The notes beneath the pieces are model-generated. The model made no database searches and was not told the origin of the DNA. It was given only the letters and a program-made list of their open reading frames with translations. Source: Lachnospiraceae bacterium (GTDB taxonomy: Bacteria; Bacillota; Clostridia; Lachnospirales; Lachnospiraceae). From it: a DNA stretch of 15,318 bases. The position numbers and the translations under genes are program-made. The stretch's first letter is position 1. Each line of letters begins with the position of its first letter. Where the stretch lies: assembly GCA_003542935.1 (NCBI GenBank), contig DPJQ01000043.1:1-15318 (forward strand), read 5' to 3'. Shown here one piece after another: positions 1 through 6,949 of the stretch.

Positions 1-145
1 CCAGCAGTTTTTTACTTATAAGCAGGAAAAAAAGATAATTAAACGCCAGCAGGGTTTTCCACCGATGGCGCCCCGGCGTCAGCTGATAGCACAGGACGGC
101 CATCGGGAAAAAGAATAAAAAATAGCTTGTCTGATGATAAGCCAT
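1..145 (-). CDS. MBOAT-family membrane O-acyltransferase (AlgI/DltB-like), N-terminal part only
   Basis: The gene starts at ATG 145 and runs off the left edge, leaving 48 residues. They form a hydrophobic N-terminus: a first helix at residues 8-21 with an FLFFFP stretch, a short basic loop (PGRHRWK, 23-29), and a second helix from about residue 31 containing NYLFFLL. This is the layout at the start of AlgI/PatA-type MBOAT proteins, polytopic enzymes that move acyl groups onto polymers or glycans at the outer face of the membrane. The start lies 5 bp after the carrier-protein stop, with a GGGGAG ribosome binding site about 9 nt upstream, so it is probably co-translated with the upstream genes. 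The MBOAT catalytic histidine would lie outside the window. The family call rests on a short segment and on the context of carrier protein plus ligase. Confidence 0.62.
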   Translation of the reverse strand, partial: MAYHQTSYFLFFFPMAVLCYQLTPGRHRWKTLLAFNYLFFLLISKKLL

Positions 146-150
146 ACCGC

Positions 151-381
151 CTACTCCCCATCCTGCAGCCGGAGGATCGTCTGCCACAATGCCTGCATGG
201 AATTAAAATTCTCCGGAACGATGTCTACAGGTGAAAACTCCACGTCAAAAGCGTCCTCCAGATCAGATACCAGATTGATCACGTCAAAAGAACCCAGGAT
301 ATGATCGTCAATCAGTGTCGTACAGGTGTCATAGTCTACTCCCGGATGCATAGCCTCCAGCATATTTTTCAATTCTTCCAT
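151..381 (-). CDS. Small acyl/aminoacyl carrier protein (DltC-like)
   Basis: This is a 76-residue acidic protein with the size and helical layout of a carrier protein. The likely phosphopantetheine attachment site is Ser31 in LGSFDVINLV, where helix II begins; the usual Asp before the Ser (DSL) is Gly here. The following segment DLEDAFDVEF matches the ELE..F.I.F region of DltC and ACPs. I chose ATG 381 because MEELKNML is a typical ACP opening and a GAGAGG ribosome binding site sits 8 nt upstream; the frame stays open further upstream, but that extension overlaps the preceding gene. The gene lies 31 bp after the PLP decarboxylase and 5 bp before the MBOAT gene. It probably carries the aminoacyl group made by the ligase as a thioester. 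The carrier-protein assignment is firm; the cargo is not determined. Confidence 0.9.
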   Translation of the reverse strand: MEELKNMLEAMHPGVDYDTCTTLIDDHILGSFDVINLVSDLEDAFDVEFSPVDIVPENFNSMQALWQTILRLQDGE

Positions 382-412
382 TTTCTTTACCTCTCTTTTA
401 TTATTTTGCAAA

Positions 413-1597
413 TCATTGTATGGCAGGGCTGTTGAGCGGGTCCGTAGCCGTCCTGAGCCGGACCGGCCGCAGCCCCTTTTCTTTTTCATAAAAGTATACG
501 GCCGGCAGGTCGCGGCTCAGAAACAGTGCGCTCCCCTCGGATACCCCATAGGCCCCGGCCCGGCAAAAGGCCAGCACCTCTCCCGGATGCATGTCCCCGG
601 CCCGGTATCCCCGCACCAGCACATCGTTAACTGTGCACAGGGCGCCGCAGATGTTCCAGGGCCGGACGGTTCCGGTACTTTCCCCCGGCAAACGCAGAAT
701 CTCCGGTATCCGCATCCCCAGAGCCTGGCCATAATAGTTGAGCTGATGGATGCCGCCGTCCACAATGCAGTAACTCTGCCCGTCATTTTCCTTGACATCC
801 ACCACCCGGGTCAGATAGGTGCCGCAGTCCGCCGCCAGGAAGCGGCCCATCTCAAACACAATCCGCCCTGCAAAGGAAAGATTATCCAGACAGGCCGAAA
901 GCGCCTGCAGGATTTCCTCATCCCCGGGATAGTGATCCGTATCGAAATAATTGACCGGCGCACCGGGGCCAAACTCCAGGCATTCTGCCCGCCAGCCTGT
1001 CTGCTGCTCCAGCTCTGCGGTAAAAGCGGCAAATTTCTCCAGATTCCGGGTGATCCTCTCCGCCGTCTTTTTCTGCGTACCTCCATACTGCTGCAAACCC
1101 AGGAAACGAAGCTGCGGATACTGCGCACGCCTGTTCAGGATTCCCCGCACGGTCTCTTTGTCCATACCGAACTGATTGCCGCTTGTCAGGCGCAGGAGCA
1201 CATCCATCCGGCATCCGTAGCGGCCGGAAAGGTCGGAGAGAAGACCAAGCTGCCCCTCGGACTCTGCCGTGAAAAGCGGCAAAGGGCCGCCGTCGGTGAA
1301 AAAGTGCTCCAGCTCACTCTCCTCCTTATATACGCCGGAGACGACCATCTGCTCCCGTCCGGCCCCGGCCCGCTCGCAAATACGTACCTCCCCGGGAGAA
1401 CAGAGTTCAAAGCTGTCCGCTTCCCCCATCAGGGGGCCGGTGAGGAAGGGATTCGCCTTGATGGCGTAGCAAATCCCGGCCCGCCCTTCAAGGGCCCCAC
1501 GGATCCGACGTACCCGTGCCCGCAGCCCGTCCAGATCAAAGACGTAAGCCGGTGTGGCGATCTGTCCGGCAAGGCCCTTCCATTGTTCTGTATTCAT
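413..1597 (-). CDS. Fold-type III PLP-dependent decarboxylase (LysA/BtrK-like)
   Basis: This 394-residue protein belongs to the ornithine/diaminopimelate decarboxylase family (alanine-racemase-like barrel plus beta domain). The Schiff-base lysine is Lys47 in YAIKANP. A glycine loop (FGPGAP, 209-214) and the EMGR phosphate/substrate motif (249-252) follow. The C-terminal part has the CxxxD active-site motif (Cys321, Asp325) and AGAYG (347-351). These C-terminal motifs mark a decarboxylase rather than a racemase. The position normally held by the PLP-stacking His (HxGSQ) reads QYGGTQ, with Tyr171 instead of His. The ATG overlaps the ligase stop by 4 bp and has a GGGAGG site, so translation is coupled. 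Because it sits between an adenylation ligase and a carrier-protein gene, it may act on a carrier-bound amino acid, as BtrK and VinO do. It could instead decarboxylate a free amino acid; lysine biosynthesis (true LysA) looks unlikely here. Confidence 0.87.
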   Translation of the reverse strand: MNTEQWKGLAGQIATPAYVFDLDGLRARVRRIRGALEGRAGICYAIKANPFLTGPLMGEADSFELCSPGEVRICERAGAGREQMVVSGVYKEESELEHFFTDGGPLPLFTAESEGQLGLLSDLSGRYGCRMDVLLRLTSGNQFGMDKETVRGILNRRAQYPQLRFLGLQQYGGTQKKTAERITRNLEKFAAFTAELEQQTGWRAECLEFGPGAPVNYFDTDHYPGDEEILQALSACLDNLSFAGRIVFEMGRFLAADCGTYLTRVVDVKENDGQSYCIVDGGIHQLNYYGQALGMRIPEILRLPGESTGTVRPWNICGALCTVNDVLVRGYRAGDMHPGEVLAFCRAGAYGVSEGSALFLSRDLPAVYFYEKEKGLRPVRLRTATDPLNSPAIQ

Positions 1598-3102
1598 TCC
1601 TGCCTCCCTTCCCAGAGTGCTTTTATTGCACTCCGGTCAATTTTACCGTTTTTCAGGGGCATGGCCTCCAGACAACGGTACAGGCCGGGGATCATATACA
1701 TCGGCAGGATATCTGCCAAAATCTGCCGGATATCCTTCTCGGCAGCCGTCCCCACATAGCAGGCCGCGATCTGGTTTTTATTTTCCAGAAAGATGCAGCA
1801 GTTCTGCTCAACACCGGGCACCCGGTACAGAGCCGCCTCGATCTCCTCCAGTTCGATCCGATGCCCCATATGTTTGATCTGGAAATCCTTACGGCCCACA
1901 AAATACAGCAGCCCGTCCCCGTCATACCGGCCCAGATCCCCGGTACGATAGATCAGCTCCCGATAGACACCGTTTAACGGATTCTGTACAAAATGTTTAG
2001 CGGTCTCCTCCGGATTTCCGTAGTATCCCAGGGCCAGCGCCGTCCCGGCCACACAGATCTCCCCCGGCCTGTCCGGCTCCGTCACCAGCCGGTCTTCCTC
2101 ATCCAGCAGAAAAACTTTCTCATTGGGAAAGGCCCGCCCGATGGGCAGCTCCTTTCCGGCGAAATCCGGCCCGATCCGGTAATATGTACAGTTGCAGGTG
2201 ATCTCCGTGGGACCGTAGAGATTGACAAAGGAGGCATCGGGCAGATGGCGCCGCCATGCCTTCAGATGCTTCATGGGCATTTTCTCCCCGCTGAACAGCA
2301 CCTTATCCACCAGCTCCGGCACCCGGTAGGAAAAGCCTTTCAGGGCCGTCACCATACAGAGGGCCGATACCGCCCAGATCAGCGTCGTCACCTTCCGCTC
2401 GCACAGATAATCCAGAAGCTGCGTCGGGAATGAAAAGTAGGCCTTCGGGATGACCACCAGGCGGGCTCCTGTTTTCAGCGAAGTATAAATATCCTTGACC
2501 GACACATCAAAATCAAAGGGAGCCTGATTGCCGATTACATCCTGTTCCCCGATCCCGAACATTTCCGGAAATACGCCGATGAAATCCAGCACAGAGCGGT
2601 GGCTCACCACCACGCCTTTGGGCTTTCCCGTGGATCCGGAAGTAAAATTTGCATACAGGGGGTCGATATCCACGGCCTGGCTGCGAATAGCGGACAGAAG
2701 TGCCTCATTCCGTTCCTCCTCGATCTCTTCAAGACAGAAAACCCTGCCCGTAAATCCCGGTTCACTCAGTTTTTCTTTCCACTCTCCGGTAGTCAGCGCC
2801 ACACGGGCTCCCGATATCTCCAGGATATCCCTGATCCGCGCAGCCGGCAGTTCCGTATTCACAAATACGTAGAAACAGCCTGCATAGACGCTTCCCATAA
2901 ACGCAGTCAGGGCATCCACTCCTTTATCCATGTAGACGGCGACGGGCTCTCGGGGCCCTGTCACTTCCGCCAGTCTGCTGCCGATACTTTTCGCCCGGTC
3001 ACGGAGTTCCCGGAAGGTACAGCTTTTTTTCACATCCTCCACCGCCGTCCGGCTCCCGCAGACCGCCGCCGTGTGCTCCAAATATTCCAGTACATTCCGC
3101 AT
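1594..3102 (-). CDS. Amino acid adenylation ligase, DltA-like AMP-binding enzyme
   Basis: This 502-residue stand-alone adenylation enzyme would activate an amino acid with ATP and load it on the carrier protein. The core motifs are in order: P-loop TSGSTGKPKG (154-163), A4 FDFDVSVKD (196-204), A5 NLYGPTE (294-300), A7 YRTGD (385-389), A8 GRKDFQIK (403-410) with RIELEEIE (415-422), and catalytic Lys487 in NGKIDR. Length and the GNQAPF.FD.SV.DIY.SL.TG pattern match D-alanine ligase DltA. Pocket positions differ: Lys203 replaces the DltA Met in FDLSVMD, and Ser271 (LFSGE) replaces the Cys of LFCGE that in B. cereus DltA (Cys269) is linked to D-Ala selection. Asp199, which would hold the amino group, is kept. 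The substrate is therefore probably not D-alanine. GAAAGG lies 8 nt before the ATG. This is the first gene of the cassette. Confidence 0.9.
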   Translation of the reverse strand: MRNVLEYLEHTAAVCGSRTAVEDVKKSCTFRELRDRAKSIGSRLAEVTGPREPVAVYMDKGVDALTAFMGSVYAGCFYVFVNTELPAARIRDILEISGARVALTTGEWKEKLSEPGFTGRVFCLEEIEEERNEALLSAIRSQAVDIDPLYANFTSGSTGKPKGVVVSHRSVLDFIGVFPEMFGIGEQDVIGNQAPFDFDVSVKDIYTSLKTGARLVVIPKAYFSFPTQLLDYLCERKVTTLIWAVSALCMVTALKGFSYRVPELVDKVLFSGEKMPMKHLKAWRRHLPDASFVNLYGPTEITCNCTYYRIGPDFAGKELPIGRAFPNEKVFLLDEEDRLVTEPDRPGEICVAGTALALGYYGNPEETAKHFVQNPLNGVYRELIYRTGDLGRYDGDGLLYFVGRKDFQIKHMGHRIELEEIEAALYRVPGVEQNCCIFLENKNQIAACYVGTAAEKDIRQILADILPMYMIPGLYRCLEAMPLKNGKIDRSAIKALWEGRQE

Positions 3103-3128
3103 AACATATTCCTTTCACAGATCTTTTT

Positions 3129-3143
3129 AATGTGTTACACATT
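3129..3143. promoter_or_regulatory. Perfect 15-bp palindrome, candidate operator of the Dlt-like cassette
   Basis: AATGTGTTACACATT is two perfect 7-bp arms around one centre base. It lies in the leader between the predicted -10 element and the ligase start codon, about 8 to 22 nt past the inferred transcription start. That is where a repressor would block early elongation. The arms touch at the centre and no U-tract follows, so it is not a terminator. I cannot name the regulator; the symmetry suits a dimeric helix-turn-helix protein. Confidence 0.45.
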
Positions 3144-3157
3144 TTCAAACTTGTACT

Positions 3158-3189
3158 ATATTAGCAGCAAAAGCGCAAACATCTCTGAA
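3158..3189 (-). promoter_or_regulatory. Candidate promoter for the ligase operon (extended -10, poor -35)
   Basis: On the minus strand TGCTAATAT provides a TGn extension (3164-3166) and a -10 hexamer TAATAT (3158-3163), giving a leader of roughly 50 nt before ATG 3102. With a 17-bp spacer the -35 hexamer would be AGAGAT, far from TTGACA. That position lies inside one copy of a direct repeat, so an activator may stand in for the -35 contact. Another nearby TATAGT could serve as -10, but its -35 is no better. Confidence 0.42.
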
Positions 3190-3220
3190 TCATTTATGAA
3201 AAATCATTAAAATCTCTGAA
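3181..3220. repeat. Two direct repeats (TTCAGAGAT on the minus strand) 31 bp apart
   Basis: The plus-strand sequence ATCTCTGAA occurs at 3181-3189 and 3212-3220, 31 bp apart, close to three helical turns. A second short repeat, AATCATT, lies inside (3188-3194 and 3203-3209). The promoter-proximal copy covers the expected -35 region of the ligase promoter. Same-face tandem sites at this place are typical of activators such as response regulators. The upstream copy touches the T-tract of the spoIIIA terminator. The repeats are read directly; the function is inferred. Confidence 0.4.
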
Positions 3221-3257
3221 AAAAAAATGAGGAGGCTATCCATATGGACCGCCTCCT
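3219..3257 (-). terminator. Intrinsic terminator of the spoIIIA operon
   Basis: On the minus strand AGGAGGC (3251-3257) pairs with GCCTCCT (3230-3236), enclosing a smaller stem made by the palindrome TCCATATGGA, and is followed by an A and then nine Ts (3219-3227). It lies about 90 nt past the spoIIIAH stop and separates that operon from the Dlt-like cassette. The stem is GC-rich and the T-run is long, so it should be efficient. Confidence 0.88.
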
Positions 3258-3344
3258 TGAATGTCTGAGTATGTCTGAATGCTTCCGCCGGCAGATTTCT
3301 GGTATGTTGCTTCTTTCCCTGCCGATATGTTCTTTTGCCGTATC

Positions 3345-4133
3345 CTATTTCGTCTTATCCGATTCCACCGAAGATACCGGTGTGATGACGATATTCTCCA
3401 CAGATACCCCGGTCTTTCTCTTGACTGCATCCTCGATCTGCGCCCTCTGGGAATCATCAAGGCTGGCAGCATCCACAATCACATCCACCGTATCACCCGT
3501 TACATTGACTATGGCATTGGCAAACCCCTGGGCTTCCAGGAGTGTCTCCGCCGCAGTCTCCCGCTCCGTAGAATCCGTCATCTCCACCATACTGTCTACG
3601 GCCTCCCGGATCTCCTCCTCGGTCAGGGAGGCGTTATTGATGATCTCCATCAGAGCCTCCTTGTTCTGAGAACGGATCTGTTCCCGCTCCACCCGGGCCT
3701 GGGATACATAAGCCGCCGACGCGGCGCTGGTCAGCACGGCTTCCCCGGGCACTTCACCGGAAGCATTTACATCCGTCGCGGCATCCGCTGCCGTATCTTC
3801 TGTCTTCTTATCATCCGATGCATTTGAACCTGTGGTTCCGGACGAAGAACTCCCCTGCCCGTCTTTCGTCTCGTCCGTCTCGGAAATCGTGCTGTTTACA
3901 TCCGCAGATGCATTCTGGTTCTCCTGAAGCAGTGCCGTCTCATCCGTTATATCCATATCCAGACTCTCAATATCTTCCTTGACCGCATTCAGATCCGCAG
4001 TCTGTGTGGCCTCTGCCGTGGTTTTTTTCGTCTGTGCTGACTTTGTCCCGGAGTAATTCAGGTAGCCGGCTGCTGCAACCATGACCACCAGTACAGTGAT
4101 GATGATTTGATTCTTTTTCAGGATTTTCTTCAA
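3345..4133 (-). CDS. spoIIIAH: Stage III sporulation protein AH (SpoIIIAH)
   Basis: The product is 262 residues: a short basic start, one membrane helix (about 9-27), a long Ser/Thr/Asp-rich low-complexity linker (about 40-135), and a C-terminal ring-building domain (about 140-262) related to YscJ/FliF. In known spore formers SpoIIIAH sits in the mother-cell membrane and binds forespore SpoIIQ across the intermembrane space. The start is TTG at 4133, supported by an AGGAG site 8 nt upstream; the nearby ATG at 4138 is out of frame and stops at once. It follows spoIIIAG by 13 bp and is last in the operon. The linker makes it longer than the roughly 220-residue Bacillus protein. Confidence 0.93.
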   Translation of the reverse strand: MKKILKKNQIIITVLVVMVAAAGYLNYSGTKSAQTKKTTAEATQTADLNAVKEDIESLDMDITDETALLQENQNASADVNSTISETDETKDGQGSSSSGTTGSNASDDKKTEDTAADAATDVNASGEVPGEAVLTSAASAAYVSQARVEREQIRSQNKEALMEIINNASLTEEEIREAVDSMVEMTDSTERETAAETLLEAQGFANAIVNVTGDTVDVIVDAASLDDSQRAQIEDAVKRKTGVSVENIVITPVSSVESDKTK

Positions 4134-4146
4134 AACATCTTCTCCT

Positions 4147-4743
4147 TTACTTCTTTTTCATTACTTTTATTTTATGGGCTTCCAGGTGGAATAATGCCAT
4201 TACGGCCTCCTGAATTTCTTCAATTATCACAGGATCACCTCCACCCTCGGCAATAACCAGCACACCGCGCACCTGGGGCAGCGTTTCACTGACCACGTAG
4301 GGAACCTGGGCGCCGTCGCTTTCTGTCGTATATACGGTTTTTTCTTCCGTGGCTGCAGAAGTACTTTCCTGGGCGCCGTCCCCGGTGGTGGCCGACAGGC
4401 TGGATGAACTGTCCGGCACATCTTTTTCCACGGTTTTTTTCCCGGTTGTCTCCAGCGTGATCGCCACCTGTACACTTCCCACCCCCTCCACTTTGGACAA
4501 TATATCTCCCAGCTCATCCTCCATCCGATGGCGCAGCTGCTCTGTATCGCTCTCCGCCCGTACTGTCTCCGGCGCCGTATCCACAGGATCTTTTTGGGAG
4601 CCGGACGCCTTTTCTTTCCCTGTATCCGAAGCAGGCAGAAAAATCACCACCGCCAAAGCGGCAATCAGAAGCACTGTCACCACCTGTTCTTTTTTCCGGC
4701 TTCTGAAAAAAAGTGTCAGTTTTTGTTTCCATTCCGTCTTCAT
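4147..4743 (-). CDS. spoIIIAG: Stage III sporulation protein AG (SpoIIIAG)
   Basis: With the start at ATG 4743 this is a 198-residue protein: basic N-terminus (MKTEWKQKL), one membrane helix (about 19-36), then a soluble ring-building domain interrupted by a Ser/Thr/Ala-rich insert (SSSSLSATTGDGAQ region). SpoIIIAG homologs oligomerise into a large ring in the space between mother cell and forespore. I prefer 4743 because MKTEW resembles family starts and a G-rich site (GGGGGTGGG) lies upstream. An ATG at 4779, overlapping the spoIIIAF stop by 4 bp, would add 12 residues and has no clear ribosome binding site. Identity is supported by position between AF and AH and by the N-terminal architecture. 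Confidence 0.92.
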   Translation of the reverse strand: MKTEWKQKLTLFFRSRKKEQVVTVLLIAALAVVIFLPASDTGKEKASGSQKDPVDTAPETVRAESDTEQLRHRMEDELGDILSKVEGVGSVQVAITLETTGKKTVEKDVPDSSSSLSATTGDGAQESTSAATEEKTVYTTESDGAQVPYVVSETLPQVRGVLVIAEGGGDPVIIEEIQEAVMALFHLEAHKIKVMKKK

Positions 4744-4775
4744 GCCTGCCCACCCCCATCCAACCGGCCTGAAAA

Positions 4776-5327
4776 TCACTGTATCTGTACCGTTACCTGA
4801 CTTTCCTTCAACTCATACGTTTCTGTCAGCCGCTCCCGAATCCGCTGTGCCATATCCTCTTCCCGGTCCGGCGGCTGCCCGGTTTCACTCCCGGATATTC
4901 CTGTCTCCATTCTCCGGGCCCGGACATGGAGCGACCGGATCCCCGGTTCGTCTTTAAGTTCCACCCGACTCACACAGGCCGTAAGCTCCAGGCCGTATCC
5001 GGCCAGCATTTCTTCGGTCTGCTCCCGTATTCTCTCCTCGCAGGCCCGCTCTATGAGCCTCTGGTCTTCCTCCCCCACATACAGTCCGGCGGCCAGGTTT
5101 TCCTGGTATTCCAGGCTGTCCAGCAGTTCCTCCAGATTCCGATTCACCTGTCCCTCCCATCCGGCCAGCTTTCCCAGAGGACGGCTCAGTAAAAGCAGCA
5201 GGAGCAATGAGAAAAAATAGCGCACATACTTCCGGTACTGCCCTTCGGGAATGAAGTTAAGCACCATAGCCATAAAAATAAAACAAGCGGCCAGCGTCCT
5301 GACCCAATCAAAAACAAATGCCCGCAT
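4776..5327 (-). CDS. spoIIIAF: Stage III sporulation protein AF (SpoIIIAF)
   Basis: This 183-residue protein has two N-terminal membrane helices (about 7-26 and 34-51, the second very Leu-rich) followed by a soluble domain that, in characterised homologs, has a ring-building fold. The opening FDWVRTLAACFIFMAMVLNFIP is recognisably SpoIIIAF. The start is ATG 5327 with a GGGGG element about 8 nt upstream. It lies 57 bp after spoIIIAE, the widest gap in the operon, with no terminator or promoter that I can see. Confidence 0.93.
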   Translation of the reverse strand: MRAFVFDWVRTLAACFIFMAMVLNFIPEGQYRKYVRYFFSLLLLLLLSRPLGKLAGWEGQVNRNLEELLDSLEYQENLAAGLYVGEEDQRLIERACEERIREQTEEMLAGYGLELTACVSRVELKDEPGIRSLHVRARRMETGISGSETGQPPDREEDMAQRIRERLTETYELKESQVTVQIQ

Positions 5328-5384
5328 AAAAACCGCCCCCTGCTTATCGACAGACCTCCATTCATAAGCACCGCTATTTCAACC

Positions 5385-6551
5385 TCACGTACCCGTCAGC
5401 ACCGCCACGGACAGCAAAAACATCACCACCGTCCCCAGAACCATATGCAGATACATACCATACCCGTCGGCTATCGCTCCCAGGCAGCCCACGATCCGTT
5501 CATCGGCCACCGGCTGGCAGAACGCCCCCAGCATCTTGAACATCAGCGTGCGTACAGCCATCCGCGCCACCGGCATCAGGCACCCCCACAGCAGAATCAC
5601 CAGCACGGCCACCCCCAGGCAGTTGCGGATCAGCACGGCACTGGCCAGCAGGATCTCCGTGGTGGCATTGATCATATTGCCAATCCCCGGTATGGCCCCG
5701 GCCGTCCGGCCGATGGCAGAGCGGTGCAGACTGTCCAGGGCAGGGCCCAGCATATTCCTCAGTATCTGCAGACCTGTGACTGCCGCAATCATGGTTTTCA
5801 TACTCCACTGAATGCAGGTGCGGATCAAATCGGTGAGCCGGGAGAGAAAATCTTCCCTCGGTATCTGATTGACCAGATTTAAAAGCACATAAATCTGTAC
5901 ACCCGGTAAAAGCAGGCGCACGATCACACTCTGCACCGCCAGCAGCAAAAGCAGTAAAAGCTGATAAAACAGGCCCGCCGTGGTCGCCCCGCCGGCAGTG
6001 AGCACCGCCAGATAGTAGGCCGGCGCGGCGGCTTCCATAAAACCGGACACACCCAGCAAAAGCTCTTCCACCTCGCTGCCCGTCCGTCCGAATTCTTCCA
6101 GCAGGAAAGCCAGCAGCAGCAGATATAAAATATAAAACCCCGTCTCCCCCACCCGATCTTCGGCAAACACATCCGCCATAATCGAAAACACTGCGGACAA
6201 AAGGATCAGAAATAACAGTTTCCCCAACAGGGCCCGCTGGCCGCCCAGCCCCTGTCCGGCCACTGCCAGAAAAATCTCCCGCCAGTCCAGATCCTCTAAA
6301 GAAATCTCTCCGTCCATCAGCTTTCGGAGCAAATCACTGACGGACAGTGTGTCCTCCTGCAGATAACTGTCCACCGCATCCTGGATCTCCTGCAGATCCA
6401 GTTTTGCCAGCAGCTCATCGTCTGGCCCTGTTTCGTCCTCCTGTGCCCCGGGCAAAGTTTCTCCCGCCGCACCCCATACTTCTGTCGTAAAACAGCAGAT
6501 CAGTAAAAAGCACACTGCCCACCCTTTCCACCCTCTCACTTTTTTCCTCAC
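5385..6551 (-). CDS. spoIIIAE: Stage III sporulation protein AE (SpoIIIAE)
   Basis: This is a 388-residue polytopic membrane protein. It opens with a signal-peptide-like segment (basic, then WAVCFLLICCF, cleavage plausible near VWGAAG) and an acidic stretch, then many hydrophobic helices from about residue 90 to the end. SpoIIIAE is the main multi-pass component of the complex and is thought to form or line the membrane pore. The annotated start is GTG 6551, overlapping the spoIIIAD stop (GTGA). A second GTG four codons later (6539) has a GAGG element at better spacing and may be the real start. Length and position between AD and AF fit the family. Confidence 0.93.
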   Translation of the reverse strand: MRKKVRGWKGWAVCFLLICCFTTEVWGAAGETLPGAQEDETGPDDELLAKLDLQEIQDAVDSYLQEDTLSVSDLLRKLMDGEISLEDLDWREIFLAVAGQGLGGQRALLGKLLFLILLSAVFSIMADVFAEDRVGETGFYILYLLLLAFLLEEFGRTGSEVEELLLGVSGFMEAAAPAYYLAVLTAGGATTAGLFYQLLLLLLLAVQSVIVRLLLPGVQIYVLLNLVNQIPREDFLSRLTDLIRTCIQWSMKTMIAAVTGLQILRNMLGPALDSLHRSAIGRTAGAIPGIGNMINATTEILLASAVLIRNCLGVAVLVILLWGCLMPVARMAVRTLMFKMLGAFCQPVADERIVGCLGAIADGYGMYLHMVLGTVVMFLLSVAVLTGT

Positions 6552-6937
6552 AGTCTCAGGAAACCGGTGATGACCTCCAGCAGCGTCAGAAGCACCGGTG
6601 CGCAGAGGGCCGCCAGGGTGAGCTTACAGAAAAGCTCAATCTGTCCGGCCACCGCCGAGTTTCCCGCATCCTTACATATACTGACGGCAAACTGCCCGAT
6701 GTAGGCTACCGCCAACATTTTCAGCAGGATCTTCATATAAGCCGGATCAATAGACAGATAAGTTTCCATCCTGCGCACCGTTTCCCACAGCTGTTCCAGC
6801 CGTTTTGCCGCCAGAAGCAGAATCAGAAGCCCTGTAGCCAGCCCCACATAGAGGGCATACTCCTCCCGCCAGCCCATCAGAAAGCGCCCCAGCATCACCC
6901 CGCACACCCCCAGCAGCGCCACCTTATATACATCCAT
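6548..6937 (-). CDS. spoIIIAD: Stage III sporulation protein AD (SpoIIIAD)
   Basis: This 129-residue membrane protein has about four hydrophobic segments (near 5-18, 27-44, 68-85 and 105-127). The middle motif YMKILLKMLAVAYIGQF and the following CKDAGN...KIE-like segment (here CKDAGNSAVAGQIELF) are characteristic of SpoIIIAD. With SpoIIIAC it forms a small membrane pair of the mother-cell complex. ATG 6937 has a good GGGGACGGGAG site directly upstream. It lies 12 bp after spoIIIAC and overlaps spoIIIAE by 4 bp. Confidence 0.94.
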   Translation of the reverse strand: MDVYKVALLGVCGVMLGRFLMGWREEYALYVGLATGLLILLLAAKRLEQLWETVRRMETYLSIDPAYMKILLKMLAVAYIGQFAVSICKDAGNSAVAGQIELFCKLTLAALCAPVLLTLLEVITGFLRL

Positions 6938-6949
6938 ACTCCCGTCCCC

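Noticed and set aside
413..1597. Decarboxylase as a lysine-biosynthesis LysA
   Set aside because: The family matches, but the gene is locked between an adenylation ligase and a carrier protein with overlapping or short spacing, and the HxGS motif is altered; no lysine pathway gene is near.
416..1759. A 447-codon open frame on the plus strand opposite the decarboxylase
   Set aside because: It is the antisense shadow of a GC-rich gene with clear PLP-enzyme motifs; its translation is rich in Pro/His/Arg/Gln, has no recognisable domain, and crosses into the next gene.
151..3102. The cassette as an ordinary dltA-dltC D-alanylation operon
   Set aside because: The extra decarboxylase, changed pocket residues in the ligase and the AlgI-like start of the MBOAT protein do not fit a standard dlt operon, although the family relation is clear.
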